Source: Alkalicoccus saliphilus (GTDB lineage Bacteria > Bacillota > Bacilli > Bacillales > Salisediminibacteriaceae). Taken from it: a stretch of 64,000 nucleotides of DNA. The position numbers and the translations under genes were made by a program. Location of the stretch: positions 51,091 through 115,090 of the forward strand of contig NZ_PZJJ01000008.1 of the NCBI RefSeq assembly GCF_003044065.1. The letters run 5' to 3'. The notes under the pieces are model-generated. The model ran no database searches. It was not told where the DNA came from and worked only from the letters and a program-made list of their open reading frames with translations. This document shows, piece by piece, positions 24,987-33,743 of this stretch; the first letter of the stretch is position 1; each line of letters starts with the position of its first letter.

Positions 24987-26381
24987 CTATTTCTTTTTAC
25001 GGGGGCGGATAAGCAGAGCAACAGCTTCCACCTGGGAAGTGTGCGGAAACATATCCACCGGCTGGAGACTTTCAAGCGTATAACCACCTGCCGAAAGCTC
25101 TGTTACGTTTTTGGCAAGTGTTGAAGGGTTGCATGATACATAAACGATACGTTCCGGTTTTGTTTTTAACAGTGTTTTCATCAGTTCTTTATCCAGACCG
25201 GTCCTTGGTGGGTCGACTATGACAACATCGGCGTGCCAGCCTTCTTTTTCCCAGCGGGGCATAACTGTTTCAGCTGATCCGGTTTCGAATAACGCATGAT
25301 TTATATTGTTTCTTACTGCATTCTTCTCTGCGTCCTTAACCGCGGAATCAATAATGTCCATTCCACGTACTTCTCCAGCTCTGTCCGCGATCCAGAGTCC
25401 GATTGTTCCGGTTCCGCAGTATGCATCTACAACTTTTTCCCTGCCGGTAAGTCCCGCTGCATCTTTAGCTGCATTATAAAGTTTAATTGTCTGCTCTGGG
25501 TTCAGCTGAAAAAAAGCACGCGCTGAAAGTTTGAAGGTGAGATGATCCAGCTGTTCCATAATTTGATCTTCTCCATCAAGTACGATAGTTTCGTCACCAA
25601 ATACAAGTGGTGTCTTTTCAGGATTTACGTTTTGTACAACTGAGTTTATATCAGGCAGTCTTTGTTTGAGTTCCTTTAGAAAAAGATCTTTTTCAGGAAA
25701 ATCTTTCGAGGAAGTTACCAGCACCAGCTGATATTCCCCGGTGTTAAATCCCACCCTTGTGACAATTGTCCGCAGAAACCCTTTATGCTTTTTCGAATCG
25801 TAGATGGAGATTTTCAAATCCTGTGCAATTTGCTTTACGATATTCGTTACTTTGTCAATCTGCGGATGCTGAACAATGCATTCGTCAATATCAGTTAATC
25901 TGTTGCTTCCCGGCTCATAAAGTCCGGCAGTCACCTTTCCATTTTTCATCCCTGCCTGCATCTGGCTTTTATTCCGGTAGCGCCACGGATTTTCCATTCC
26001 TATCGTATCGCGGAAATCCAGGTTATTCAGTGGAATTTTCGTGTACCTTTCAAACGCCTGACGGAGAAGATCCTTCTTCTCTTTTAACTGATGATCATAC
26101 GAAAGGTGCTGAATCTGGCACCCCCCGCATTTCTCGAAATAAGGGCAGGGTGCTTTTATTCTTCCTTCTGAAGCACGCCGGATTTTCACAATTTTACCGG
26201 CCGCAAATTTAGGAGATACTTTTACAGCTTCACAAACAATCTCTTCCCCGGGAAGAGCCCCTGGAACGAATACAACCTGCCGTTTAAAAAATCCGACTCC
26301 TTCCCCGTCAATTCCCATTCTTTTTATCGTCAGAGGAAATCTCTGGCCTTTTTGAATAGTAACCTGTTTTGTATCTTTCAT
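24987..26381 (-). CDS. rlmD: 23S rRNA (uracil-C5)-methyltransferase, RlmD/RlmCD type
   Basis: 464 aa. N-terminal TRAM domain (residues about 10-70), iron-sulphur cysteines C79, C85 and C88 (CPYFEKCGGC) with a fourth in DIDECIVQ, SAM-binding VVDAYCGTGTIGLWIA, VDPPRTGLD, and the catalytic Cys in YVSCNPSTLAKN. It methylates uridines of 23S rRNA; the B. subtilis orthologue RlmCD (YefA) modifies two sites. Single-gene unit oriented away from the gene at 26,613. Assignment is secure to family; one or two target sites cannot be told from sequence. Confidence 0.92.
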   Translation of the reverse strand: MKDTKQVTIQKGQRFPLTIKRMGIDGEGVGFFKRQVVFVPGALPGEEIVCEAVKVSPKFAAGKIVKIRRASEGRIKAPCPYFEKCGGCQIQHLSYDHQLKEKKDLLRQAFERYTKIPLNNLDFRDTIGMENPWRYRNKSQMQAGMKNGKVTAGLYEPGSNRLTDIDECIVQHPQIDKVTNIVKQIAQDLKISIYDSKKHKGFLRTIVTRVGFNTGEYQLVLVTSSKDFPEKDLFLKELKQRLPDINSVVQNVNPEKTPLVFGDETIVLDGEDQIMEQLDHLTFKLSARAFFQLNPEQTIKLYNAAKDAAGLTGREKVVDAYCGTGTIGLWIADRAGEVRGMDIIDSAVKDAEKNAVRNNINHALFETGSAETVMPRWEKEGWHADVVIVDPPRTGLDKELMKTLLKTKPERIVYVSCNPSTLAKNVTELSAGGYTLESLQPVDMFPHTSQVEAVALLIRPRKKK

Positions 26382-26612
26382 ATTATTTGCTCCTCTTCCA
26401 GAATAATTGAATATAAAATGTGGTTTTCTATTTCTCCGTCCGGCAGTAATATCGGTTCTTATTTCCCTGTTAAAAATTTAATTGAAAAGTGCTTATTTCG
26501 GCTTATTTTACCATACCAGCTGCCTATTCTCATTCACCTGCCCAAAACCTTATAAGTTTTTGTTAGAATTATGTAGTGTTTCAACGATGAATTAATAAGG
26601 GAGAGATACTTT

Positions 26613-26963
26613 TTGACGACTTCTACAGATATTGTAGCTTATAAATTGATGGCAGATGTTTATAAAAAAGTACCCGCTGAGCGGTTGATGGAAAATACAG
26701 CGTTGTTTTTGTATGAATACGTGCCTCAGGTTGAATGGTGCGGTATATATTCTGTGGAAGACGATTGTTTTCTCGTTTCTTCCAGTTATGACACCAGCTC
26801 CTGCTTCTCTGAACATGAAAACGTAAAAACTTTTCCTGTAGGAAGAATAAATAATGACAGCCTTTCCGTATGTCTATATGTACGTTATTCCTCTACTCTC
26901 AGCGATCAGGACGAACAAAAGCTCCGTGACCTCGCCAGAGCTCTGGGCAGAACCTGCGGTTAA
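26613..26963 (+). CDS. Small GAF-like protein, TTG start, unknown
   Basis: 116 aa from TTG at 26613 with GGGAGAG eight bases upstream. After a helix (LMENTALFLYEYV) the protein has VEWCGIYSVEDDCFLVSSS, reminiscent of the first strands of a GAF domain, and ends with LSDQDEQKLRDLARALGR, like a GAF terminal helix. At 116 residues it is shorter than a full GAF domain and lacks the free-Met-sulphoxide-reductase cysteines in their usual arrangement. Divergent from rlmD. Function unknown; GAF similarity is a tentative structural reading. Confidence 0.55.
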   Translation: MTTSTDIVAYKLMADVYKKVPAERLMENTALFLYEYVPQVEWCGIYSVEDDCFLVSSSYDTSSCFSEHENVKTFPVGRINNDSLSVCLYVRYSSTLSDQDEQKLRDLARALGRTCG

Positions 26964-27081
26964 TCTGCTGCGCGGAAACTAACGAAAGCCTCCCCTGATT
27001 TAATAACCAGTGCTATGACCCGACTGCCCTGGTCCCACTCCCCCAGCGTACCCGCAAATCAGCCCTTGAATAATAAACATG

Positions 27082-27120
27082 TAAAGGGCCTCCCATATCT
27101 CATCATGGGCAGGCCCTTTA
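27082..27120. terminator. Hairpin between convergent genes
   Basis: TAAAGGGCCT (27082-27091) pairs with AGGCCCTTTA (27111-27120) and inner CCCAT with ATGGG. It lies between a plus-strand gene ending at 26,963 and a minus-strand gene ending at 27,196 and can serve both. Confidence 0.6.
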
Positions 27121-27195
27121 TATTCATTCTGTTATTAGGTTGTTTGAAACCTCAGCAGGCTATGCGCATAAATTTTTACGCATTGTGAAAGTGCT

Positions 27196-27810
27196 TTATT
27201 TCATCCTCTGAAGGTGACCCGTACTGTTTATAAAATGAAATTCCGACTCTCCCTGCTCGTTAATAACAATTTTTGAGATACCGGTGTTGCCTATAACAAA
27301 AGGCTTTTTCCAACGGGGCCAGTCCTCCCCTGCAATCAGGTACATAAGAAGTATGCCTATAAATCCTCCGTGGGATACGGCAAGAACTGCTTCATCTTTA
27401 TGATGTTTTTTCCAGTGGGTAAGCAGGCGGGCACACCTCTCTGTAAGATGCGCAAACGATTCTGTACCCTCAATACCCGCAGCAGCTATTCCTTTAGTAG
27501 CAATCTGTGGGTGCTCTTTCAGTATATCTGCACGCGGACGCTTTTCCAGAGGCCCTAGAAATACTTCCCGGAGATCCTCTGTTAAGCGCAGTTTTTGAAA
27601 ATGATTTTTTGAAAGGATTTCTGCAGTACGGGATGCCCGCTGAAGATCACTCGAATACACAGCATTCAACTCCACTGTTTCGAAAAAATCAGCAGCAGCT
27701 TCTGCTTGTGCTATTCCCAGTTCTGTCAGCGGGTAGTCTGCCTGCCCTTGTATAATATGCTTAATATTGGCTGAAGACTGCCCATGACGGACGAGATAGA
27801 TCACGGTCAT
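27196..27810 (-). CDS. Histidine phosphatase family protein (phosphoglycerate-mutase-like)
   Basis: 204 aa. The catalytic RHG motif is at VRHGQSSAN (His 9), with an SSDLQRASRTAE motif (second Arg) near residue 55, Glu in LREVFLGPLE and the second His in AVSHGGFIG. This is the complete branch-1 histidine phosphatase set. The substrate could be a small phosphorylated metabolite such as a cobalamin precursor (CobC), phosphoglycolate or phosphoserine; sequence does not decide. It follows the SE1561-like gene by 14 bases and is probably co-transcribed with it. Confidence 0.88.
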   Translation of the reverse strand: MTVIYLVRHGQSSANIKHIIQGQADYPLTELGIAQAEAAADFFETVELNAVYSSDLQRASRTAEILSKNHFQKLRLTEDLREVFLGPLEKRPRADILKEHPQIATKGIAAAGIEGTESFAHLTERCARLLTHWKKHHKDEAVLAVSHGGFIGILLMYLIAGEDWPRWKKPFVIGNTGISKIVINEQGESEFHFINSTGHLQRMK

Positions 27811-27824
27811 CCTGCCATCTCCCT

Positions 27825-28001
27825 TTATTCAAAGTCCCGGCGATATTGCCGGCACTGATTTTCAAGATCATCCAGCATGCCGATCAGACGGTCAATATCC
27901 TCTACATCTGTTCTTTCCGGATCCAGGGAATCGAGCATTTCCGAGAGTTTTTCCATTCGTTCCTGCAGTGTCTGCAGTTTATTTTCTTTAGAATAATTCA
28001 T
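27825..28001 (-). CDS. SE1561 family small protein
   Basis: 58 aa from the ATG at 28001, chosen because AAAGGAG lies seven bases upstream; a longer frame from 28028 has no ribosome binding site. Helical, acidic, with LQTLQERMEKLSEMLDSLDPE and DIDRLIGMLDDLENQC, the two conserved blocks of the SE1561-like family of Bacillales. Function unknown. Precedes the histidine phosphatase gene. Confidence 0.65.
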   Translation of the reverse strand: MNYSKENKLQTLQERMEKLSEMLDSLDPERTDVEDIDRLIGMLDDLENQCRQYRRDFE

Positions 28002-28143
28002 CACACAACTCCTTTCGATTTTATCCAATAATCAATTCTAACAGAATCGTAAAAGAAGGCAACGCTTCTGTTAAAACTGATACTTAATTTCTTTTTTAAA
28101 GCTCCACTGTTATGATTAGTTTTGTATTGAAAGGATGATGAAA

Positions 28144-29277
28144 TTGAAACTTAATCCCCGAACATTGAACCTCCTGCAGGATCCGTGGGAAGCCTACCAG
28201 GATATAAAAGAATTTGGAAAGCCGGTTTTGTCCAATATAGAGTTTACTACTACTAATTTATGCAATATGCGCTGTGAACATTGTGCAGTAGGCTATTCTC
28301 TGCAGACAGAAGATCCGGACCCGCTCCCGGTAAATATATTCATCGAAAAACTGGAGGAAATCCCCCATCTTCGCGCCCTCAGCATTACAGGCGGGGAACC
28401 GATGATGTCAATGAAATCCGTTAAAGAATACGTTGTTCCGCTGCTTCGTTACGCCCATGAACGCGGCGCAAAAACCCAGATTAATTCCAATCTCACTATG
28501 CCGTTGAAACGATACGAGCTTATTGTGCCTTATCTTGACGTCCTTCATATTTCACACAATTACGGCAGTATTGATGACTTTGCGGAGATAGGTTTTGCTA
28601 TGATGGATAAAAAGCCGACCCGTTCTATCCGGGAAAAGTATTTTCACCGCATGGTGGAAAACAGTCGGGCACTCAGCCGCAGAGGCGTGATGATTTCTGC
28701 GGAAACGATGCTTAACAAAAGAACACTCCCCCACCTGGAAGCCATACATAAGCAGGTTCTCAGCATGGGTTGCGGCAGACATGAAATTCACCCTATGTAC
28801 CCTACGAGCTTTGCGAGTGCTCTCGAAACTGCCGGGTTAAAGGAAATACGTGAAGGTATTCACCGGCTCCTCGACGTAAGATCCGAAAAAACCTGGATGC
28901 TGTTCGGCACGCTCCCTTTCTTTGCCTGCAGCAGCAGTGAAGATGACCTACGTCTGCTGGAGCGTCTTCACCAGTCTGAAAATCTCACTGTACGGAATGA
29001 TCCGGATGGACGATCCCGCCTAAATATAAACATTTTCGATGGCTCTATTCATGTCACCGACTTTCATCAGGATGGGAATCTTGGCACAATTTTCGAAAAA
29101 TCCCTCCCTCAGGCTTTCCTTGAATGGCAGAATACAGAGACGGCCCGCTCCCTTTCCTGCCACTGCACTTCTGTCAGCTGTCTCGGACCGAATCTACTCG
29201 TGAAAAATGCGTACTACGATGATGTTGACTTTACGAAACGAAGTGCCAACCTTCCCCGGCACGACACGGGCATCTAG
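28144..29277 (+). CDS. yfkAB: Radical SAM/CxCxxxxC protein YfkAB
   Basis: 377 aa from a TTG at 28144 placed nine bases after GAAAGG; ATGs at 28135 and 28138 are in frame but crowd the ribosome binding site. The radical-SAM iron-sulphur motif is C40, C44 and C47 (NLCNMRCEHC), followed by SITGGEPMM (SAM-binding GGE). Near the end SCHCTSVSC is the CxCxxxxC motif that defines YfkAB. Known as a conserved Bacillus protein of unproven substrate. It ends with a clear terminator. Confidence 0.9.
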   Translation: MKLNPRTLNLLQDPWEAYQDIKEFGKPVLSNIEFTTTNLCNMRCEHCAVGYSLQTEDPDPLPVNIFIEKLEEIPHLRALSITGGEPMMSMKSVKEYVVPLLRYAHERGAKTQINSNLTMPLKRYELIVPYLDVLHISHNYGSIDDFAEIGFAMMDKKPTRSIREKYFHRMVENSRALSRRGVMISAETMLNKRTLPHLEAIHKQVLSMGCGRHEIHPMYPTSFASALETAGLKEIREGIHRLLDVRSEKTWMLFGTLPFFACSSSEDDLRLLERLHQSENLTVRNDPDGRSRLNINIFDGSIHVTDFHQDGNLGTIFEKSLPQAFLEWQNTETARSLSCHCTSVSCLGPNLLVKNAYYDDVDFTKRSANLPRHDTGI

Positions 29278-29298
29278 CCTCTACAGCCCCGCAATACA

Positions 29299-29328
29299 AA
29301 AAGCCTTCATAGAATTATGAAGGCTTTT
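29299..29328 (+). terminator. Terminator after yfkAB
   Basis: AAAAGCCTTCAT pairs with ATGAAGGCTTTT around a six-base loop. Confidence 0.85.
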
Positions 29329-29405
29329 CAGCTTGCTGATTAAATTCTTTTGTTGGATTCCTTATTCCAGGGCCCGAATACATATTTCCTGTGCCCGGTG
29401 GAAGG
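29329..29405 (+). repeat. Short intergenic repeat abutting a terminator
   Basis: Begins CAGCTTGCTGATTAAAT and is related to 24557-24635 and to the start of 5262-5525. It directly follows the yfkAB terminator. Confidence 0.6.
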
Positions 29406-29463
29406 GATCCATCGTACGCTTAGACACAAAATAGTTTATTAGCAGCCTGAACACTCTGCTTAA

Positions 29464-31638
29464 TTAGGATGCTTCTATACTTTTTCCAAGCAGTCGTTCG
29501 CACTGCTTTTGACGCATATCGAAAATTTTAAGCGGATCGTAGAAATGAGCCGGGTTTTCTTTGTGATTAGCCAATTCCTTTTTCGTAGATTCCAGGTGCT
29601 GTGTATACGTTTCTATCATTTCTTCGAGGTGAGTAATCAGATCGGTGTAAGTCGTGTCGACGTCGGCACGAATAGCCCGGTCAAAAAGATCAAACTCAAA
29701 GAAAAGTTTATAGGAAAGAACTTCCGCCACGCCTTCAAAGTCGCCATTTTCCAAATAGCGGCGGTACTGCTGCTGCACAAACGACTTGCTCTGCTGCATA
29801 TCACCAAACAGTTTGCCGACATTACGAAGAAGCATCTGCTTCGGCTCGAGACGGGACATAATGTTTTCTTCCGGAAGCTCCGTCCGGTTGATCATACGTG
29901 TCAAATCTCTTTTCCAGTCGTGGAGAAGTTCAAAATCAAGCTGCAGCTGAAGGGCCTCTTCTCCTATCGCTTCATTCATGTTCGCGTTTTTCTCATCGAG
30001 AAACGACTGGGAAGCCTGAAATTTTTGTTCAGTTTCTTTCAGCCAGCTCTGAAGGGAACGGCGGAATATCGGAAAAAGTTCCTCATCTACGTAAGCCCGG
30101 AGCCTCGTGTTCATCGCTGTATTTAGATCTTCATGAAGAAGCTTTGCACTTTTTTCCTCATCTTCAAGCACGTCGGAAGCCTCTTTAATAATAGACGGGA
30201 CGCTGGATTCAAATTGTTCCTTCTGCATCTGCTTCATTGTCTGATAGGACTCGACGATTTCCGTCTGCTGATGCATACGCTCTGACTCCAATGTTCTCAG
30301 GAGTTCCCTGAACTGTCCAAGCATATCTTCATAGAAGCGGATAGACTCTTCCAGACTGTATTCAACGGCGCGCTGCTCTTCAACGAGCCTTCCAAGAAGC
30401 CCCTGAATGCCTACAGAGAGACTGGCAGCCGCTCGCGACGCGAATTCCGGATCCTGTTTCAAACGGGCTATCCACGTACTTCGATCGAAAGAGCGGCCTT
30501 CTGAACGATCCAGCAGATCCTGCATTCCTTCCAGAGAACCTATTTCTCTTTCGAGGGGATCGAAGATAAGTTCAGTATCAAGTGACTCTGCTTCTGTCCA
30601 GGAAAGCACTGCTTCCAGGAGCCGTACCATTTCACCGGCAGCCAGTTCCGGGTTATACTGTTCTGCCCCCGCTCCTGTAATAACGGATTCTTTTTCAGGA
30701 AATACTTCTTCCCAGGCTGATTGAGCGGCAAGTGCCAAGACAGTATTCTGTCCGGAAGCGAGCAGCTCCCAATGGCGGAGAAGCTCCGGCATTAATGTTT
30801 CCATCTCCTCCTCGAGATATGCTCCGTCTGTCAGGTCAAGATACACATCGTGGTGCAGTGCCGCCATCATTTCCCATCCGGAATACTGTTCAAGTTCGAG
30901 AGATCCGAAGATGGAATTCATTGTCCCTATCCAGTATAAGTATTTGTCCGTGTTTCTATACGCTTCTGTCAGTTCTCCAATCAGTTCCTGAAACAGTGAG
31001 TGATCGAGCTCAACAAGCAGACGGGCCGGTTTTTCGAAATACTCCGGTGCAAAAGTGGTAGTGTGACCGTTTCGAACGTAATTTAAAAGGTGGGCATACC
31101 AGCTGCTTTCACCGGTTCTTTCTCCTTCTTTCACGGACAGGTCCACTGCTTTCTGCCAATCTGCGTAATCTTCATATAACGTTCTCGCCAGCTCTGTTAC
31201 ACCGGGATAATCCGGATTTATGTCCAGAGCTTTATTAAGATATTCGTAAACCATCCCCCGGTCTTTTTCTTCCGCATAGATGGAGAGCAGCTGCAGTGTC
31301 AGTTCGCTCTGCAGTGTCAGTTCCTCTGTTTCTACCCCCGTGTAAGTTTCTTTTGCCTGATCAAACCATCCGAGATCGTAATAAGCATCTCCAATATTTT
31401 TGAAAGCCCAGGGCTTAATATCTCCCGTTACGTGCTCCCATTTGTAAATAGCTGCTTCCACATCGCCGTAATGGTAGTAGATCTCTCCCTGACCGAAACG
31501 GATTTCTGCAAGCAGAGATTCATTCTCCGCTGCCTCTGTCATTTTTTGTCCAAGCTGTTTAACCGGGTACTGCTGTTCTTCTTCATTCAAAACATATCTG
31601 TAATACATTTTTTGTACTAACGCTTCCTGTTTCTCCAT
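29464..31638 (-). CDS. Large TPR and coiled-coil protein, unknown
   Basis: 724 aa, soluble and acidic. Residues about 1-160 contain three or four TPR-like repeats (RFGQGEIYYHYGDVEAAIYKW, FKNIGDAYYDLGWFDQAKETY, EYLNKALDINPDYPG). The rest is long helical sequence with coiled-coil character (residues about 430-560 and 640-710). No enzyme motif is visible. The start is the first ATG, 15 bases from the end of a small leader. The N-terminal repeats suggest protein binding, the C-terminal part resembles the stalk regions of dynamin-like or chaperone-adaptor proteins, but this is a shape comparison only. No operon partner; MATE exporter gene upstream is separate. Confidence 0.6.
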   Translation of the reverse strand: MEKQEALVQKMYYRYVLNEEEQQYPVKQLGQKMTEAAENESLLAEIRFGQGEIYYHYGDVEAAIYKWEHVTGDIKPWAFKNIGDAYYDLGWFDQAKETYTGVETEELTLQSELTLQLLSIYAEEKDRGMVYEYLNKALDINPDYPGVTELARTLYEDYADWQKAVDLSVKEGERTGESSWYAHLLNYVRNGHTTTFAPEYFEKPARLLVELDHSLFQELIGELTEAYRNTDKYLYWIGTMNSIFGSLELEQYSGWEMMAALHHDVYLDLTDGAYLEEEMETLMPELLRHWELLASGQNTVLALAAQSAWEEVFPEKESVITGAGAEQYNPELAAGEMVRLLEAVLSWTEAESLDTELIFDPLEREIGSLEGMQDLLDRSEGRSFDRSTWIARLKQDPEFASRAAASLSVGIQGLLGRLVEEQRAVEYSLEESIRFYEDMLGQFRELLRTLESERMHQQTEIVESYQTMKQMQKEQFESSVPSIIKEASDVLEDEEKSAKLLHEDLNTAMNTRLRAYVDEELFPIFRRSLQSWLKETEQKFQASQSFLDEKNANMNEAIGEEALQLQLDFELLHDWKRDLTRMINRTELPEENIMSRLEPKQMLLRNVGKLFGDMQQSKSFVQQQYRRYLENGDFEGVAEVLSYKLFFEFDLFDRAIRADVDTTYTDLITHLEEMIETYTQHLESTKKELANHKENPAHFYDPLKIFDMRQKQCERLLGKSIEAS

Positions 31639-31721
31639 GCAAGTATCCCTCCGAGTAGCAGCTGATTGTCAGCCCCATCATAGTTGTTACTTATTATAAA
31701 CGATTTTAGAAGCTTCATGTT

Positions 31722-33071
31722 TTATTTTTTTTTGTTTTCCATGATATCAATTTTATCCCATCTGCCAAAACGGTAGTAAACAGCTGCAATAGCAGCGCTC
31801 AATACGAGCGAAAGACCCATTCCTATGCCGATCCCTCTCTCACCGTACAGTTCAGCAAACAAATAAGTAAGTGGAAAGCGGAGAATCCAGAACGAAATAA
31901 TATTCAGTATGAAGACCTGAAACATCGCTCCGGCTGCCCGCACTACTCCGTTAAGAACAAAATTAATGCCGAGGAAAGGATAAAAGAAAGCCACCGTCTG
32001 TACATACATCGTACCGAAAGCTACGGTTTCCGGATCCTGGACAAACATCGCCACGGCCCACTCTGCACTGAAGAAAACAATTGTGCTCAGAGCCAGAGAA
32101 ACTACCGCAATTAATTGAAGTCCGCTCTTAGTAATATCACTCACTCGCTCCCAGAGCTGAGCACCTATATTTTGACCTGCCATGCTGTTGATCGCCGATC
32201 CAAGGGTAAGCGCGGGCAGCATAATCAGACTGTCGAGGCGCTGCGCCGCGCCAAAGCCTGCTGTGACTTCTTCTCCAAAGCTCGTCACTACAGTCATAAT
32301 GGCCAGCACACCGCCTGAGATCACCATCATGGACATTCCGGAAGGCAGTCCGAGTCTAAAAATCTTTTTCGCCTGTTCTTTACCTGGAATCTGAGGAACA
32401 GTAAACGGTACATCCGCACGGGTAATAGAATAAATTAATCCGTAAATGAACGCCGTTCCCTGTGAAACGATGGTGGCATAGGCCGCCCCTGCAATTCCCA
32501 TATCCAGTACTGCTATAAACAGAGGATCGAGCACCGCATTCAGCAGCACAGCAAGCAGCACGAACCTGACCGGAGTTTTACTGTCCCCGAGAGCCCTGAG
32601 CACTGTAGCGATGAAATTATACCCGAATAAAAAAAGTATCCCGACAAAATTAATACGTAAATACGTTACAGCCAGCGGAAGCGTACCATCAGGGGTCCCC
32701 ATCCACATCAGAATCCGCTCCGCTGCCACAAAACCGATGATCCCGAGCAGGAGGGCAAGAAGACCGAGGATTACAACAAAAGCATTCAGAGCCTTTTTTA
32801 AACCTTCGTTATCCTCAGCTCCTTTGTACTGGGAAAGTACTGTCAGTGCCGCTGTATTCAATCCAATAATAAAAGATAAGATAGTAAAAATAACAATTCC
32901 GGAGACTGCCGTTGCTCCGAGAGCTTCCGGCCCCAGCAGGTTCCCCACCCAGAGTGAATCAATCACCTGATAGGAAGTCTGAAGAATATTCGTTAAAAAA
33001 ATAGGCGAAGAAAATAGAATCATTTTTTTCATGATACTGCCTTCTGTAAAGTCATGCTGTTTAGATGTCAT
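31722..33071 (-). CDS. MATE family efflux transporter
   Basis: About 449 aa from the ATG at 33071 (AGGAGAGG seven bases upstream), not the longer frame to 33107. Twelve hydrophobic segments in two halves, beginning with MILFSSPIFLTNILQTSYQVIDSLWVGNLLGPEALGA-type sequence, which is the typical first helix region of MATE (DinF/NorM) exporters. Exports drugs or metabolites in exchange for Na+ or H+. Substrate unknown; no regulator gene adjoins it. Confidence 0.9.
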   Translation of the reverse strand: MTSKQHDFTEGSIMKKMILFSSPIFLTNILQTSYQVIDSLWVGNLLGPEALGATAVSGIVIFTILSFIIGLNTAALTVLSQYKGAEDNEGLKKALNAFVVILGLLALLLGIIGFVAAERILMWMGTPDGTLPLAVTYLRINFVGILFLFGYNFIATVLRALGDSKTPVRFVLLAVLLNAVLDPLFIAVLDMGIAGAAYATIVSQGTAFIYGLIYSITRADVPFTVPQIPGKEQAKKIFRLGLPSGMSMMVISGGVLAIMTVVTSFGEEVTAGFGAAQRLDSLIMLPALTLGSAINSMAGQNIGAQLWERVSDITKSGLQLIAVVSLALSTIVFFSAEWAVAMFVQDPETVAFGTMYVQTVAFFYPFLGINFVLNGVVRAAGAMFQVFILNIISFWILRFPLTYLFAELYGERGIGIGMGLSLVLSAAIAAVYYRFGRWDKIDIMENKKK

Positions 33072-33206
33072 ACGGATTCCTCTCCTGAAGATTATAAAAA
33101 TAAACAAAGGTCAGCTTGTAACTGCCTTATTTTTCTCTTCGATTCATAAAACGACAGGAAACTATTTCAGATGGCAGTGCTGCATCACCTTCCGGATGTT
33201 AAAAGA

Positions 33207-33593
33207 TCATTCCGGAATAATTTCGTAAGTTTCTGTTAAATCAACAGCTCCCTTTACCGTCTGGGCCATAGCACAGTTTTTCGCAGCAAGAACAACAGCT
33301 TTGTCCAGTTTCTTTTCAGAGAGACCCTGACCTTTTATTTTATAATGAAGAGCTATCGCACTAATACGGTTAGCCTGTTCTTCGTCACGTGTTACATCAG
33401 CATGAGCCTCTATATCTTCAATAGTCATGCGCTGCTTTTCCAGTATCTGCCTCAATACTGAAGTGCTGCATACCGCTATGGAACTGACCATCAGCTGATA
33501 GGGACGGAACCCATGTTCTTCGTTCCCACTGATACGCAGCGTCCCAAATTCCAGGTCTGTTTCAAAATAGTCACCTTTCCATTTAAAATCCAC
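33207..33593 (-). CDS. OsmC family protein
   Basis: 128 aa, the short OsmC type. The two redox cysteines are in VCSTSVLRQ and KNCAMAQTV. OsmC/Ohr enzymes reduce organic hydroperoxides with thiols; shorter members such as this are less well studied. Oriented divergently from the MFS gene at 33,744, with a 150-bp shared promoter region. Confidence 0.85.
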   Translation of the reverse strand: MDFKWKGDYFETDLEFGTLRISGNEEHGFRPYQLMVSSIAVCSTSVLRQILEKQRMTIEDIEAHADVTRDEEQANRISAIALHYKIKGQGLSEKKLDKAVVLAAKNCAMAQTVKGAVDLTETYEIIPE

Positions 33594-33743
33594 GTTAATT
33601 CCCCCTCTTGTAGTATTCGTATTACATTTTACGGAAAGATTCAGGACTCGTCACGTAAAACCTGTTTGCATATGAAATTTCTATGTTTACAATAAAAGAT
33701 AGTTTGTTTACAACTCTGATTAACAGATAGGAGGAAGCTGTTT

